The notes under the pieces: model-generated
What the model saw: only the letters and a program-made list of their open reading frames with translations
Told to the model about the DNA's origin: nothing
Databases searched by the model: none
Position numbers and translations under genes: made by a program
Shown: positions 14,662 through 23,707 of the stretch, piece after piece
How positions within the stretch are numbered: position 1 is the first letter of the stretch
How the letters are laid out: each line of letters opens with the position of its first letter
Source of the DNA: Lysobacter sp.
Lineage (GTDB): Bacteria; Pseudomonadota; Gammaproteobacteria; Xanthomonadales; Xanthomonadaceae
Direction of reading: 5' to 3'
Assembly (NCBI GenBank): GCA_027306995.1
Contig: DAHUXS010000003.1
Location: forward strand, 124,001-188,000
DNA length: 64,000 nucleotides

Positions 14662-15630
14662 ATGAAACTGTTTCCGCTCCACATCCTTCCCAACGACACC
14701 AAGATCGACTTCATGCGGCCGAGCCGGCCGATCCTGGTGTTGATGCTGCTATTGTTGATCGGCTCGATCGCCGTCATTGGCCTCAGGGGCTTCAACTACG
14801 CGCTGGAATTCACCGGCGGTACCGTCGTGCGCGCGCACTTCGCCCAGCCGGTCGAGACCAACCATGTCCGCGACCAGCTCACCAAGGCCGGGTTCCATGA
14901 TGCGCTGGTGCAGAACGCCGGCACCGGCAACGACGTGATCATCCGCCTGCAGCCGCAGGGCGAGAAGAACAATGCCGATGACGCATCGCGCAAGATCTCC
15001 GAGCAGGTGCGCCAGGCGGTCAATACCGATGCCAATCCGGTCGCCGTGCAGCCCGGCGAATTCGTCGGCCCGCAGGTCGGCAAGGATCTCGCCAAGAACG
15101 GCCTCTACGCCACCATCTTCATGCTGGTCGGCTTCCTGATCTACATCGCTTTCCGCTTCGAATTGAAGTTCGCGATCGTGGCCAGCATGACCGCGTTCTT
15201 CGACCTGATCCTGACCATCGCCTACATGTCGCTGCTCGGTCGCGAGTTCGACCTGACCGTGCTCGCCGGTCTGCTCTCGGTGATGGGCTTCGCGATCAAC
15301 GACATCATCGTGGTCTTCGATCGCGTCCGCGAAAACTTCCGCACGCTCCGTGTCGATGCCAACGAAGTGCTGAACCGTTCGATCAACCAGACGCTGTCGC
15401 GTACGGTGATCACGGCGGTGATGTTCTTCCTGTCGGCGATGGCGCTGTACATGTACGGCGGCCGCACCATGGAAGGCCTGGCCGAAACGCACATGATCGG
15501 CGCAGTGATCGTGGTGATCTCCTCGGTGATCGTGGCGGTTCCGTTGCTGGCCATCGGCCCGTTCAAGGTGTCGCGCCAGGACCTGCTGCCGAAGGCCAAG
15601 GACGACGCGGCACTGGCGCGCCGTCCGTAA
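14662..15630 (+). CDS. secF: Protein translocase subunit SecF
   Basis: The 322-residue partner of SecD has an N-terminal helix (about 23-41), the periplasmic ALEFTGGTVVRAHF signature and five C-terminal helices including VMGFAINDIIVVFDRVRENFR. It starts 22 nt after secD and is the last gene of the block; a strong intrinsic terminator follows. Confidence 0.96.
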   Translation: MKLFPLHILPNDTKIDFMRPSRPILVLMLLLLIGSIAVIGLRGFNYALEFTGGTVVRAHFAQPVETNHVRDQLTKAGFHDALVQNAGTGNDVIIRLQPQGEKNNADDASRKISEQVRQAVNTDANPVAVQPGEFVGPQVGKDLAKNGLYATIFMLVGFLIYIAFRFELKFAIVASMTAFFDLILTIAYMSLLGREFDLTVLAGLLSVMGFAINDIIVVFDRVRENFRTLRVDANEVLNRSINQTLSRTVITAVMFFLSAMALYMYGGRTMEGLAETHMIGAVIVVISSVIVAVPLLAIGPFKVSRQDLLPKAKDDAALARRP

Positions 15631-15653
15631 GCCGAAGCTCCACAGCGCAATGG

Positions 15654-15687
15654 AAAACGCCCGGTCATGCCGGGCGTTTTTGTTTTT
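15654..15687 (+). terminator. Intrinsic terminator after secF
   Basis: Eleven-base arms AAAACGCCCGG and CCGGGCGTTTT flank the loop TCATG, followed by TGTTTTT. The hairpin core is nearly identical to the one at 18894-18924. Confidence 0.9.
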
Positions 15688-15829
15688 AGGAAGCGGGCAC
15701 GAATAATATGATGGCCGTCACAAATATTTGATAGAGTGCGCTGGTCGGACAATGTCCACCGATGCGGAAGTCGCTGGAATGGCTTGCCGGTCATTTCGTA
15801 GGCCAGAACAAACAGGAAGGTGTTTCGTC

Positions 15830-16282
15830 ATGAACAGTGATGCAGCGGGCTCGACTTTCTCTCCTTTCGACTGGGTCCAGTTTCCCGAAGGGCGGGCAAG
15901 GTTCGCCGGAACCTTCCGTTGCTGGGACGAGACAGGACGCAAGACGTTCGCGCTGGAACTTCACGGAAGAGAATATTTCGGCGAGATCAAGCGGTCGTAT
16001 CTGGAAAACCAGAACGATTACAACATCGCGATCGATGCCTTTGGTTACGGTCGAGGCGAAGACGTCGGCATGCCAGGCGCGGACGTGCGCGGAGTTTTCA
16101 CGGCGGACGATGAGGTCATTGCACACAACCTCGTGATCCAGCTCACCCAGGCTGGCCTGGAGTACGCCGATCCTCCGACGGTCCTGGACCAGACGGAGAC
16201 ATCCCGGTTCATGGGGAAGGTCGAGTTCCAGGATGGATGGATCCTCGTCGCTGCGGAGGTTGGCGGGACGGTGATGCAATGA
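15830..16282 (+). CDS. Hypothetical protein, candidate immunity/cognate partner of the downstream effector
   Basis: I do not recognise the family. The 150-residue protein is soluble and acidic, with no signal peptide or membrane helix (MNSDAAGSTFSPFDWVQFPE). It has a beta-rich look (FAGTFRCWDETGRKTFALEL, GKVEFQDGWILVAAEVGG). AGGAAGG at 15814-15820 supports the ATG at 15830; earlier in-frame ATGs from 15728 lack a site. Its stop overlaps the start of the 866-residue gene (ATGA, 16279-16282), so the products are probably made together. Effector-immunity pairs are commonly arranged this way. X-T4SS immunity proteins are usually lipoproteins, so a cytosolic partner would point to a cytosolic target, or it may be a secretion chaperone. 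Confidence 0.5.
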   Translation: MNSDAAGSTFSPFDWVQFPEGRARFAGTFRCWDETGRKTFALELHGREYFGEIKRSYLENQNDYNIAIDAFGYGRGEDVGMPGADVRGVFTADDEVIAHNLVIQLTQAGLEYADPPTVLDQTETSRFMGKVEFQDGWILVAAEVGGTVMQ

Positions 16283-18879
16283 CCGACTACTCCGGCCAAA
16301 TCGAGCAGATCAAGAAAGCGAATTCGCTGGAGGAAATCCAGGAGGTCGCACGAAAATTCTCCGCGAAGGCTTCAGGCGAAGGCGGCATTCTCTATAGCCG
16401 CCCTGTCGGCGGGGTAAATTCGGAGGCCATCGCGCTGGAGCTCTCGGAAAAAACCGGGCTCCCGATCATCAACAAGACGCCGCGCGCGGAATTCCTGTCG
16501 GATAACGGCGTCAAACAGGCCATAGAAAGGTCTGCCCAGAGGATTTTCGAGAAACAGGGATACGCGGCAGAAGCAGCGGAAAAATTAGCCGCGAGTTTCC
16601 AGTATGGTGATTCCCAAGCGATAGCACGCAGCGCGACCTCACTGGAAGGTTGCCTGTGGGGCGAGGCTTCGCACGAATTCGCCGGTTCGCTGCACGGCGA
16701 TATCAAGTTGGTCGCCAGCGACGCCAACATCAAACGCGTCTTCGGCAAGGTGGAATTGCCCGAAGTACTGAACAATCCCAATGTCAGGACGCTTGGCGGG
16801 CAACCCGTTGGTGAACTCAAAGCGCTATATGCGCAAGGCGGTGCCGAAGCGGTGCTGCCGAAGGTGCAGGCGCAGTTCATCGAGGCCGCACCGAAAGGCA
16901 TATTTGTCGCACCCGACAATCCCGGGCCTGTCGTCACCAAGGTCACGATCTCACGCGAAGCCGCCGCGACGCTCGGTACGGACGCAGCGAAATTCACGCC
17001 TGCTGCCGAACTGGCGAGCGCGGGCCTTGCCACTGCGCCAACTGGACTGGGCGCGCCGATTGCATCGGTGGGCGAAGCAGCGATCAGTGGCGAAGTTGCT
17101 GGAGCTTCGAAAGGCCTGCGTCCCGGCATGCTGTCGAAGGGCGCGACTGCGGTCGCTGTTGCCGCAGTCGCCTACGACTTCGTCACTACCGGGCATCAGG
17201 TGCTGAAGCTCGAAGCGCAGGGCAATGCGACGGGTGCGGCATCGGCGAAGACGCATTTCATCGGCCGCAATGTCGGCGGCATCGGCGGCGGGATTGCAGT
17301 GGGTTTTCTCTCGGGTGCCGGCTATGGCCTGGTCGCAGGTTCCGAAACCGGGCCGGGCGCATTGGTGACTGGAGCGGTCGGTGGCGTGGTGGGCGGCGTC
17401 GGTGGCGCGTTCCTTGGCGAGAAATGGGCCAAGCAGAAGGACATCGAGCGCGTCTTCACCCAGAAGGACAAGGATGGCAACGAATGGCATCGCGATCCCG
17501 CCGATCCGAAAGGCACGTGGACGCGCACTGCGGAAACCCAGCAGGTCAAGGCCAACACGACGGTACCGGCGAAGGGCTTGACGCCGGTGTTCGGCAAGGT
17601 CCAATACGTCGCCGGCGATGTGCTCGCGAACGAGTTGAACTACAAATCCGCCAACGCATCCTATGAACTCGGATTGGCGAATCTCGCGACGCCGCAGGAT
17701 CCGTATTCGATTCCGCCGGGAAAGGGCGACAGCAAGGGAATTTCCAGCGAGAACTGGACACGCGATCCGCAGACGCATGCGTGGACGCGCACGGTCACGA
17801 CCGAAGTTCTGGAACATGGCATTACGATCAATCACGGTGAAACCGCCAGTCCGCAGCGTGCGGCGGAACTGGAGCAGGCATCGAGGTTGATCGTCGCGCA
17901 GAATGCGGCCAACACGCCTGCCGCGGTGGCGGCGCGTTACCAGGTGGCCTACAACGAGTTCGGATGGAATCGCAACGGCGAGGTTCCGCCCGCGGTGAAG
18001 GACGCCAGCACGAAGACCGACACCCTGCAGGCATCCGACGGCAACACGTACACGCGCGGGGCCAATGGCGAGTGGACCACGCCCGGCATGATCTACGGCA
18101 CCAACCAGGCCAGTGGCAATATTCGCGACGAGTTGAACGCGACGCACCAGAGCCAGCAGTCCGGTTTGCAGGAATATTCCAGGCTCGCGGCGGAAGCATT
18201 CGCCAATCCGACATTGCCCAAGCCGGCGACGATGCGCGGCATGGTTGCCGGCGCCTACGCCAGTGCCGGGGTTTCGCGTTCCGAAGCGGAGATCGATGCC
18301 GCGACTGCGGCCGTTGCCCGTACGCACGCGCGCGAGGGTATCGGTCAGGGCGGACATCCGTATTCGCTGGTGTTGCAGCCGGACCCGAAAACCGGTCGTG
18401 CGGGTCCGAACAGCGCCATCGTGACGCTAATGGACGATGGCCGCGACGGGTTCATGTCCGAAAGCAGGATGGTGCCCAAGGCCATCACGACATCGGAAGA
18501 AATCAAGCGGGCGGCCAAGGATCAAAAGCCCGAAACGCACGCGCAGTTGTCTCCGACCGATCAGGGTATGTTCGAAAAGATCAGGAACGGTTCGCCGCCG
18601 CGGATCTCGGATGACCATGTCGGGCTGGCCGTGTTGCTGGCCAAGAAGGACGGCATGACGGATTCCGGCAAGATCGGAACAGTGAAGACGTTCGATGACA
18701 CCCTGTATGTCATGGGCACGACGCCGGGATTTCGCGTTTCGGTGAACGGCAAGGAACCTGCGCCGCCGTTGAAGGACACCGCTCAAGAAGCGCAGGCCCT
18801 CGACCAGCAACAACAACTTGCCCAGAACGCTGGGCAACGCAATCAGGAAATGCCGGGACGCAGTGGACATCCCGCCTGA
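16279..18879 (+). CDS. Large effector/toxin-like protein with XVIPCD-like C-terminus (candidate type IV secretion effector)
   Basis: The 866-residue protein lacks a signal peptide. Residues 1-210 form an unrecognised, probably globular domain with patches such as GGILYSRPVGGVNSEA and LPIINKTPRAEFLS. Residues about 285-385 are Gly/Ala-rich and hydrophobic (glycine-zipper type, common in secreted toxins). Three imperfect Trp-containing repeats follow: EWHRDPADPKGTWTRT (402-417), NWTRDPQTHAWTRT (492-505) and a weaker TYTRGANGEWTT (590-601). Residues about 756-866 resemble the XVIPCD that recruits effectors to VirD4 in Xanthomonadales: DDHVGLAVLLAKKDGM, IGTV-x5-DTLYVMG, FRVSV, then a Gln-rich tail (LDQQQQLAQN). 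This is pattern recognition from memory, not a search. The enzymatic activity is unknown. The gene is translationally coupled to the upstream small gene and ends at a terminator. Confidence 0.55.
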   Translation: MTDYSGQIEQIKKANSLEEIQEVARKFSAKASGEGGILYSRPVGGVNSEAIALELSEKTGLPIINKTPRAEFLSDNGVKQAIERSAQRIFEKQGYAAEAAEKLAASFQYGDSQAIARSATSLEGCLWGEASHEFAGSLHGDIKLVASDANIKRVFGKVELPEVLNNPNVRTLGGQPVGELKALYAQGGAEAVLPKVQAQFIEAAPKGIFVAPDNPGPVVTKVTISREAAATLGTDAAKFTPAAELASAGLATAPTGLGAPIASVGEAAISGEVAGASKGLRPGMLSKGATAVAVAAVAYDFVTTGHQVLKLEAQGNATGAASAKTHFIGRNVGGIGGGIAVGFLSGAGYGLVAGSETGPGALVTGAVGGVVGGVGGAFLGEKWAKQKDIERVFTQKDKDGNEWHRDPADPKGTWTRTAETQQVKANTTVPAKGLTPVFGKVQYVAGDVLANELNYKSANASYELGLANLATPQDPYSIPPGKGDSKGISSENWTRDPQTHAWTRTVTTEVLEHGITINHGETASPQRAAELEQASRLIVAQNAANTPAAVAARYQVAYNEFGWNRNGEVPPAVKDASTKTDTLQASDGNTYTRGANGEWTTPGMIYGTNQASGNIRDELNATHQSQQSGLQEYSRLAAEAFANPTLPKPATMRGMVAGAYASAGVSRSEAEIDAATAAVARTHAREGIGQGGHPYSLVLQPDPKTGRAGPNSAIVTLMDDGRDGFMSESRMVPKAITTSEEIKRAAKDQKPETHAQLSPTDQGMFEKIRNGSPPRISDDHVGLAVLLAKKDGMTDSGKIGTVKTFDDTLYVMGTTPGFRVSVNGKEPAPPLKDTAQEAQALDQQQQLAQNAGQRNQEMPGRSGHPA

Positions 18880-18893
18880 GAATGCGCGGAACG

Positions 18894-18924
18894 AAAAAAC
18901 GCCCGGTTATGCCGGGCGTTTTTT
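18894..18924. terminator. Bidirectional intrinsic terminator between effector gene and suhB
   Basis: Thirteen-base arms AAAAAACGCCCGG and CCGGGCGTTTTTT around the loop TTATG are U-rich on both strands, so the hairpin can serve the effector gene and the convergent suhB. Confidence 0.9.
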
Positions 18925-18947
18925 GTTTGCTGCGATGAGGCGGAGGA

Positions 18948-19775
18948 TCAGCTGCGCAAACTGGCGGCATACCCCGAACTCACCACGACTTTCTGCAAGG
19001 CATCGCTGAGCTTGAGGTTGCCTGCGATCACCATGCGCGGTGCGATGCCACGCGAATCGAGCGGGCCGGTTGCCCCGCCATCGGCAGCGATCACGCGGCC
19101 ACCGGCCTCGCGCACCAGCAGCACGCCGGCGGCGATGTCCCAAGGCTTCACACCGGCTTCGAAGTAGCCATCAACGCGACCGCAGGCGACGTAGGCGAGA
19201 TCGAGCGCGGCGGAACCGGCACGACGAATGTCCTCCCCACCATGTTCGGTCAGCAGCAAGTCGGTGCAACGCAGTTGCGCACTCAGGCGCTCGCGCTCGC
19301 GCGGGGCGAAACCGGTGGCGAGCACCGCGCCGGTCAGATCCTTGCGATCGGCGACACGGATGCGCACGCCGTTGAGCAATGCGCCGCTGCCCTTGCTGGC
19401 GGTGAACAGTTCGTTGCGGATCGGGTCGTAGATCACGCCGTGGACCGGCTCTCCGTTCTCGACCATCGCGATCGAGACGCAGTAGTGGGGCAGGCCGCGA
19501 ATGTAGTTGCTGGTGCCGTCGAGCGGATCGATCACCCACGTGGTGCGGGTGTTGCCGGACTGGCCGGATTCTTCGCCGAGCACGCCGACATCGGGCATGG
19601 CGCGGCGGAGTTCGCGCACGGCTGCGTCTTCGGCGTCGCGATCGACGTCGCTGGCGTAGTCCTGGCGAGCCTTCTCGACCACATTGATCGATTCCAGCCG
19701 ATTGAGATTGCGCAACAGGATGTTGCCGGCGGCACGCGCCGCCTTGACCATGATGGTGACCGCGGGTTTTTGCAT
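18948..19775 (-). CDS. suhB: Inositol-1-monophosphatase family protein SuhB
   Basis: Mg-dependent phosphatase family; in E. coli SuhB also joins rRNA antitermination complexes. The 275-residue protein contains GEESG (metal ligand Glu), [24 protein letters not shown] and the C-terminal [15 protein letters not shown]. The start [17 protein letters not shown] (19775) matches SuhB N-termini; the upstream in-frame ATG at 19844 gives an unrelated leader and would overlap the trmJ promoter region. It is divergent from trmJ, an arrangement conserved in many gammaproteobacteria. Confidence 0.93.
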   Translation of the reverse strand: MQKPAVTIMVKAARAAGNILLRNLNRLESINVVEKARQDYASDVDRDAEDAAVRELRRAMPDVGVLGEESGQSGNTRTTWVIDPLDGTSNYIRGLPHYCVSIAMVENGEPVHGVIYDPIRNELFTASKGSGALLNGVRIRVADRKDLTGAVLATGFAPRERERLSAQLRCTDLLLTEHGGEDIRRAGSAALDLAYVACGRVDGYFEAGVKPWDIAAGVLLVREAGGRVIAADGGATGPLDSRGIAPRMVIAGNLKLSDALQKVVVSSGYAASLRS

Positions 19776-19850
19776 CGCGGGAAAGCCTCGGCTGGAATTG
19801 GAAAGAACGGGACCGGCTCCGTGGCCGGTCGCGCAGTTTACCATTCGACG

Positions 19851-20633
19851 ATGGAATCAGCAGAATCGCCCGTCAAAGCCGGCCCCGCCGACCGCATTCG
19901 CATCGTCCTCGTCGGCACCCAGCACCCCGGCAATCTCGGGTCCGCGGCCCGCGCCATGCGCACGATGGGCTTGACCCGGATGGTGCTGGTCGCGCCGGAA
20001 AAGGCCCCCGATCGCGACACCCTGGCGATGGCCGCCGGCGCCGAGGCGTTGGTGCTGGACGCGCCAGTGCACGCCACCCTGGCCGAGGCCGTGGCCGATT
20101 GCAGCCTGGTGCTCGGCTGCACGGCGCGCAGCCGTCGCATCGCGCTGGAGGAACTGGCGCCGCGCGAGGGCGCCGCCCGACTGATCGATGCCGCCAAGGC
20201 GGGGGGCGAGGTCGCGCTGGTGTTCGGGCGCGAGCGTACCGGCCTGACCAACGAGGAACTGCAGCTCTGCCACGCCGCCGTGCACATTCCTTCCGACCCC
20301 GAGTTCAGCTCGCTCAACCTTGCGGCGGCGGTACAGGTGCTCGCCTATGCCGTGCGCGAGACGCTGCTGGAAGGGACTCGCATCGCGTTGGGGGATGAAG
20401 ATGGCGATCCGCGCGACCAACCGACCACGCACGCCGAGCTGGAAGGCTTCTTCGCGCAACTGGACGAGACGCTGGAAGCGATCGACTTCCACAAGGGACG
20501 CGCGCCGGAATCGGCATTGCGCAAACTGCGACGGATCTTCCTGCGCGCCGACCTCAGCACGCGCGAAGTGCGATTGCTGCGCGGCGTGCTCGCCGATGCG
20601 CAGCGGATGGCGCGACTCGCGTCAGGAAAGTGA
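19851..20633 (+). CDS. trmJ: tRNA (cytidine/uridine-2'-O-)-methyltransferase TrmJ
   Basis: SPOUT-class enzyme that methylates position 32 of several tRNAs. In the 260-residue protein, [20 protein letters not shown] (about 15-34) opens the domain, and the knot motifs [14 protein letters not shown] and [21 protein letters not shown] follow. The C-terminal extension of about 80 residues is typical. No Shine-Dalgarno is visible; TACCAT ends 6 nt before the ATG. The last 12 nt overlap the convergent exoD-family gene. Confidence 0.94.
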   Translation: MESAESPVKAGPADRIRIVLVGTQHPGNLGSAARAMRTMGLTRMVLVAPEKAPDRDTLAMAAGAEALVLDAPVHATLAEAVADCSLVLGCTARSRRIALEELAPREGAARLIDAAKAGGEVALVFGRERTGLTNEELQLCHAAVHIPSDPEFSSLNLAAAVQVLAYAVRETLLEGTRIALGDEDGDPRDQPTTHAELEGFFAQLDETLEAIDFHKGRAPESALRKLRRIFLRADLSTREVRLLRGVLADAQRMARLASGK

Positions 20634-21287
20634 TCGCGCGTTCCACCAACTTTGCAGTGATTGCAGCCAATCGCCGACATTGGCGAGGAGATGGCCGGAC
20701 AGCAGGCCGACCATGACGGCGACGACGATCGCGGCGATCCACGCGATCACCAGCAGCACGCCATCCTGTTCCAGCAACGCCAGCGCGAACATCAGCAGCA
20801 AGCCGCCAAACAGGTAGTTGGTCGCCGGGATCGGCAGCGCCAGCAGTCCGCCGGTCACCACCAGCACGAGGCCGCTGATCGCCATCGTCAGCGGGTGTTC
20901 GAACAGCCAGCCGATGCGCGGGCGGATCAGGTGTTCGAGACGACCCAGCCAGGGCGAGATGCGCGCGACGAAGCGCGCGAATGCGTCGCGCTTCGGGCCC
21001 CAGTCGGCGATGCGTCGCGGCAGCCAGACATCCTCGCGCCCGAACAGCAGTTGCGCGCCGAGAAACATCACCAACGGTCCGCTGATGGCGCCGCCAACCG
21101 GAATCGGGATGAAGGCGGGCAGGGTGGCGATCAGCAGCAGGATACCGAAGCCGCGTTCGTCGAAGTCGTCGAGGATGCCGCGCAGAGTCAATGTCTCGCG
21201 CGAGGTATCGTTCGCCAGCGAATTCAACAAAGCGCGTGTGCCGCGTTCGTTCGTCGCGCCGCGCTGCGACTCAGGCATCCTGCGCAT
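20622..21287 (-). CDS. ExoD family (exopolysaccharide synthesis) membrane protein
   Basis: The 221-residue protein has the ExoD pattern: ETLTLRGILDDFDERGFGILLLIATLPAFIPIP near the N-terminus, GPLVMFLGAQLLFGREDVWLP, then two to three hydrophobic helices (PLTMAISGLVLVVTGGLLALP and FGGLLLMFALALLEQDGVLLV). The name comes from rhizobial exopolysaccharide mutants; the biochemical role is not established. The start at 21287 or 21278 overlaps the end of the downstream-coordinate CorC-family gene, indicating coupling. Confidence 0.8.
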   Translation of the reverse strand: MRRMPESQRGATNERGTRALLNSLANDTSRETLTLRGILDDFDERGFGILLLIATLPAFIPIPVGGAISGPLVMFLGAQLLFGREDVWLPRRIADWGPKRDAFARFVARISPWLGRLEHLIRPRIGWLFEHPLTMAISGLVLVVTGGLLALPIPATNYLFGGLLLMFALALLEQDGVLLVIAWIAAIVVAVMVGLLSGHLLANVGDWLQSLQSWWNARSLS

Positions 21288-22578
21288 CCGTCGGCTCGGT
21301 CACGCGCTGCACCAGCAGTTTGTCGATGCGCGGACCATCGAGGTCCATGACTTCGAAACGCCAGCCGTTCCAGTCGAAATGTTCGCCGACGTGCGGGATA
21401 CGGCCGAAATGCGCGATCAGCATGCCGGCGGCGGTGTGGTAGTCCAGCTCGTCTTCGTGCGGCAGGCGCGTGCTGGCGGTGAGTTCGCGCAATTCGTCGA
21501 CCGGCAGGCTGCCGTCGACCAACAGCGAACCGTCCTCGCGCGTGACCACCAACGGTTCGTCGTCGGCGTGTTCGGCCGATTGCAGGCGACCGGTGATCGC
21601 GCCCATCACGTCGCTGATGGTGACCATGCCGGTGACGTCGCCGTATTCGTCGACCACCAGTGCCAGCGACTGCTGTTCCTCGCGGAAGATCTCCAGCAGC
21701 TTGATCGCGTGGGTCGATTCGCTGACGAACAGGGTTTCGCGCAATTCGTCGAACAGCGCCGGGGTCTCTTCGCCAAGGTTGTCGAGCAGCGATTTCACTT
21801 CGAGCGTGCCGAGCACGTCGGCGTCGCTGCCGCGATAGACCGGGTAGCGCGAGAACGCTTCCTCGCGCATGACCGCGAGATTCTCGACGACGCTGGCTTC
21901 GGCGTCGAGCCAGACGATGCGCGTGCGCGGCGTCATCAGGCTTTCGGCGGTGCGATCGCCGAGGCGCATCACCCGCGTCATCATGTTGCGTTCGTCGTCG
22001 TCGATCACGCCCTGTTCGTGGCCTTCGCTGACGAGGATCTGGATTTCCTCTTCGGTGATCGCCTGGTCGCCGGCATTCGACAGCCCGAGCATGCGGACGA
22101 TGGCCCGGGTGCAGGCCGACAGCAGCCACACCAGCGGCATCGCGATGCGCGAGCAGATCACCATCGGCCATGCGACCACGGAGGCGATGCGTTCCGGCGC
22201 AATCGTGGCCACGCGCTTGGGCACCAGTTCGCCCAGCAGGCCGAACACGAACAAGGTGGCGATGAAGCCAAGGACGAAACCGATCCTGTCGGCGTAGTGC
22301 GCGAGCAGCGGAATGTCGTGCAGGGGCACCGCGATCTGCTGGCCGATCGATTCGCCGCCGAAGTAGCCGACCATCAGGCTCAACAGCGAGATCCACAGCT
22401 GGACGGCGGAGAGGAAGGAGTCCGGTGCTTCCGCGAGTTCAAGTGCCTTGGCCGCGCCGCTGTTGTGCACGGCCATCGTTTTCAGGCGGCTCTTGCGCGA
22501 AGTCACCACCGCGATCTCGGACATCGCGAAGAAGGCGTTGAATACGATCAGCACGGCGACGATGGCGAAATTCAGCAT
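21271..22578 (-). CDS. CNNM/CorC (HlyC) family transporter-associated protein
   Basis: The 435-residue membrane protein contains a DUF21/CNNM transmembrane domain (about 1-190, from MLNFAIVAVLIVFNAFFAMSE), two CBS domains (about 210-330, RVMRLGDRTAESLMTPRT and LALVVDEYGDVTGMVTISDVM) and a CorC_HlyC C-terminal domain. Members are linked to Mg/Co efflux and membrane homeostasis. The start at 22578 follows GGAG; the ATG at 22743 would add an Arg-rich leader and run across the neighbouring gene. It forms a two-gene unit with the ExoD-family gene. Confidence 0.87.
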   Translation of the reverse strand: MLNFAIVAVLIVFNAFFAMSEIAVVTSRKSRLKTMAVHNSGAAKALELAEAPDSFLSAVQLWISLLSLMVGYFGGESIGQQIAVPLHDIPLLAHYADRIGFVLGFIATLFVFGLLGELVPKRVATIAPERIASVVAWPMVICSRIAMPLVWLLSACTRAIVRMLGLSNAGDQAITEEEIQILVSEGHEQGVIDDDERNMMTRVMRLGDRTAESLMTPRTRIVWLDAEASVVENLAVMREEAFSRYPVYRGSDADVLGTLEVKSLLDNLGEETPALFDELRETLFVSESTHAIKLLEIFREEQQSLALVVDEYGDVTGMVTISDVMGAITGRLQSAEHADDEPLVVTREDGSLLVDGSLPVDELRELTASTRLPHEDELDYHTAAGMLIAHFGRIPHVGEHFDWNGWRFEVMDLDGPRIDKLLVQRVTEPTDAQDA

Positions 22579-22708
22579 CGTCGCGGGCTCCGCAGGTCGG
22601 AATACACGCGCAAGCGGCGCGTCGGGGGTTCGTCTAGAGTGGCGATGGTCATCTCGAACCCATCTTAGCAGGGCGCCGTTGCGGGTCCGTGGCGGGCGCA
22701 GGTGCGGG

Positions 22709-22714
22709 TATCCT
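22709..22714 (+). promoter_or_regulatory. -10-like TATCCT 6 nt upstream of the ATL gene
   Basis: TATCCT, then GTGGAC, then ATG at 22721; no Shine-Dalgarno between. Confidence 0.35.
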
Positions 22715-22720
22715 GTGGAC

Positions 22721-23047
22721 ATGGACGATACCCGCTCCGCCATTCTCGCCGCGATTCGCGCGATCCCGCGCGGCCAGGTGCGCGGCTATGGCGAAGTGGC
22801 GCGACTTGCGGGTCTTCCCGGACGTGCGCGATTGGTGGCGCGGATCCTGTCCGAGAACGATGATGCCGCGTTGCCGTGGCATCGGGTGCTGCGCAGTGAC
22901 GGGCGCATCGCCTTTCCCGAACGTTCGAAGGGCTACCTCGAGCAGAGTCGCCGCTTGAAGGCCGAAGGCGTGAAGGTGGAGTCCGGTCGCGTGCGCGGCG
23001 CGCGTGCGGTGCGCAGCGAGGACGAAGCCTTGTGGGGACCGCGCTGA
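22721..23047 (+). CDS. Alkyltransferase-like protein (MGMT family, Trp in place of the acceptor Cys)
   Basis: The 108-residue protein has the DNA-binding half of O6-alkylguanine-DNA alkyltransferases: IPRGQVRGYGEVARLAGLPGRARLVARIL, then LPWHRVLRSDGRI. The normal PCHRV active site is PWHRV, with W53 replacing the alkyl-acceptor cysteine. Such ATL proteins bind O6-alkylguanine without repairing it and flag the lesion for nucleotide excision repair; that role is known for the family and inferred here. Length is typical of ATLs. Confidence 0.9.
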   Translation: MDDTRSAILAAIRAIPRGQVRGYGEVARLAGLPGRARLVARILSENDDAALPWHRVLRSDGRIAFPERSKGYLEQSRRLKAEGVKVESGRVRGARAVRSEDEALWGPR

Positions 23048-23053
23048 CGCGAT

Positions 23054-23632
23054 TCAATCGCGACGGAACCAGGCGGCAATGCTGTAGCGATCGCGCCGTG
23101 CCGGCAGTACTTCGTGCTCGAGTTCGCTGAGGAAACACACCGACGTTCCGAACATCGGCAGGATATCCTCGTGCGATCCGTCATCGAAATGGATGCGCAG
23201 TTCGCCGCGATCCTCCGCGCACCAGTCGCGATTGAGATAACCGACCCACGACACCAGCCGCGAACCGCTGTCGCGGAAGCGGTCGCGATGGCGCGCATAG
23301 CCGGCACCGACGGGATAGTGCGCGTAATGCGCTTCCACCGAACGGATCGGCAGGCGCAGCGATTCGCGCAATCCGTCGGCAAGCGTGTCCAGGCGTTGCA
23401 GCAGGCGCGGGCCGGCGATGCAAGCGGGATCGTCCAGCCACAAGGTGCTGTCGCCGCGCACGGAGGCATCGCCCTGGCGGGATGCGCCGCGACCGATGCG
23501 CGCGGACTGCAACGCGTCGCGTTGTTGCAGGCTTCGTGCTTCGGCTGCGAGATCGTCCGCGAGATCGGCAAACAGTCCGTCGATCAGGCAGGCGCCGCCA
23601 TTGCACAGCGCATCGGCGATGGCGTCGGCCAT
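23054..23632 (-). CDS. 2-oxoglutarate/Fe(II)-dependent dioxygenase (SM-20/prolyl-hydroxylase-like)
   Basis: The 192-residue protein has the HxD-H facial triad H115, D117 and H173 (YARHRDRF and SELEHEVLP) and the 2-oxoglutarate-binding R182 (RYSIAAWFRRD). The segment SRLVSWVGYLN resembles bacterial prolyl-hydroxylase-like proteins. I use the ATG at 23632; a GTG eight codons earlier and an ATG at 23776 are possible but overlap the rhomboid start. The substrate is unknown. The gene is convergent with the ATL gene. Confidence 0.8.
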   Translation of the reverse strand: MADAIADALCNGGACLIDGLFADLADDLAAEARSLQQRDALQSARIGRGASRQGDASVRGDSTLWLDDPACIAGPRLLQRLDTLADGLRESLRLPIRSVEAHYAHYPVGAGYARHRDRFRDSGSRLVSWVGYLNRDWCAEDRGELRIHFDDGSHEDILPMFGTSVCFLSELEHEVLPARRDRYSIAAWFRRD

Positions 23633-23707
23633 CGTATTGGAATGGGCATTGACGGTCGGCAGGCGGGGCACATCCGTATCATATCGGGGCACGCCCACGG
23701 AGCCGTC

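Noticed and set aside
15654-18924. Prophage or insertion sequence carrying the effector cassette
   Set aside because: No integrase, transposase, terminal inverted repeats or tRNA attachment site is visible. The only flanking repeats are the two terminator hairpins.
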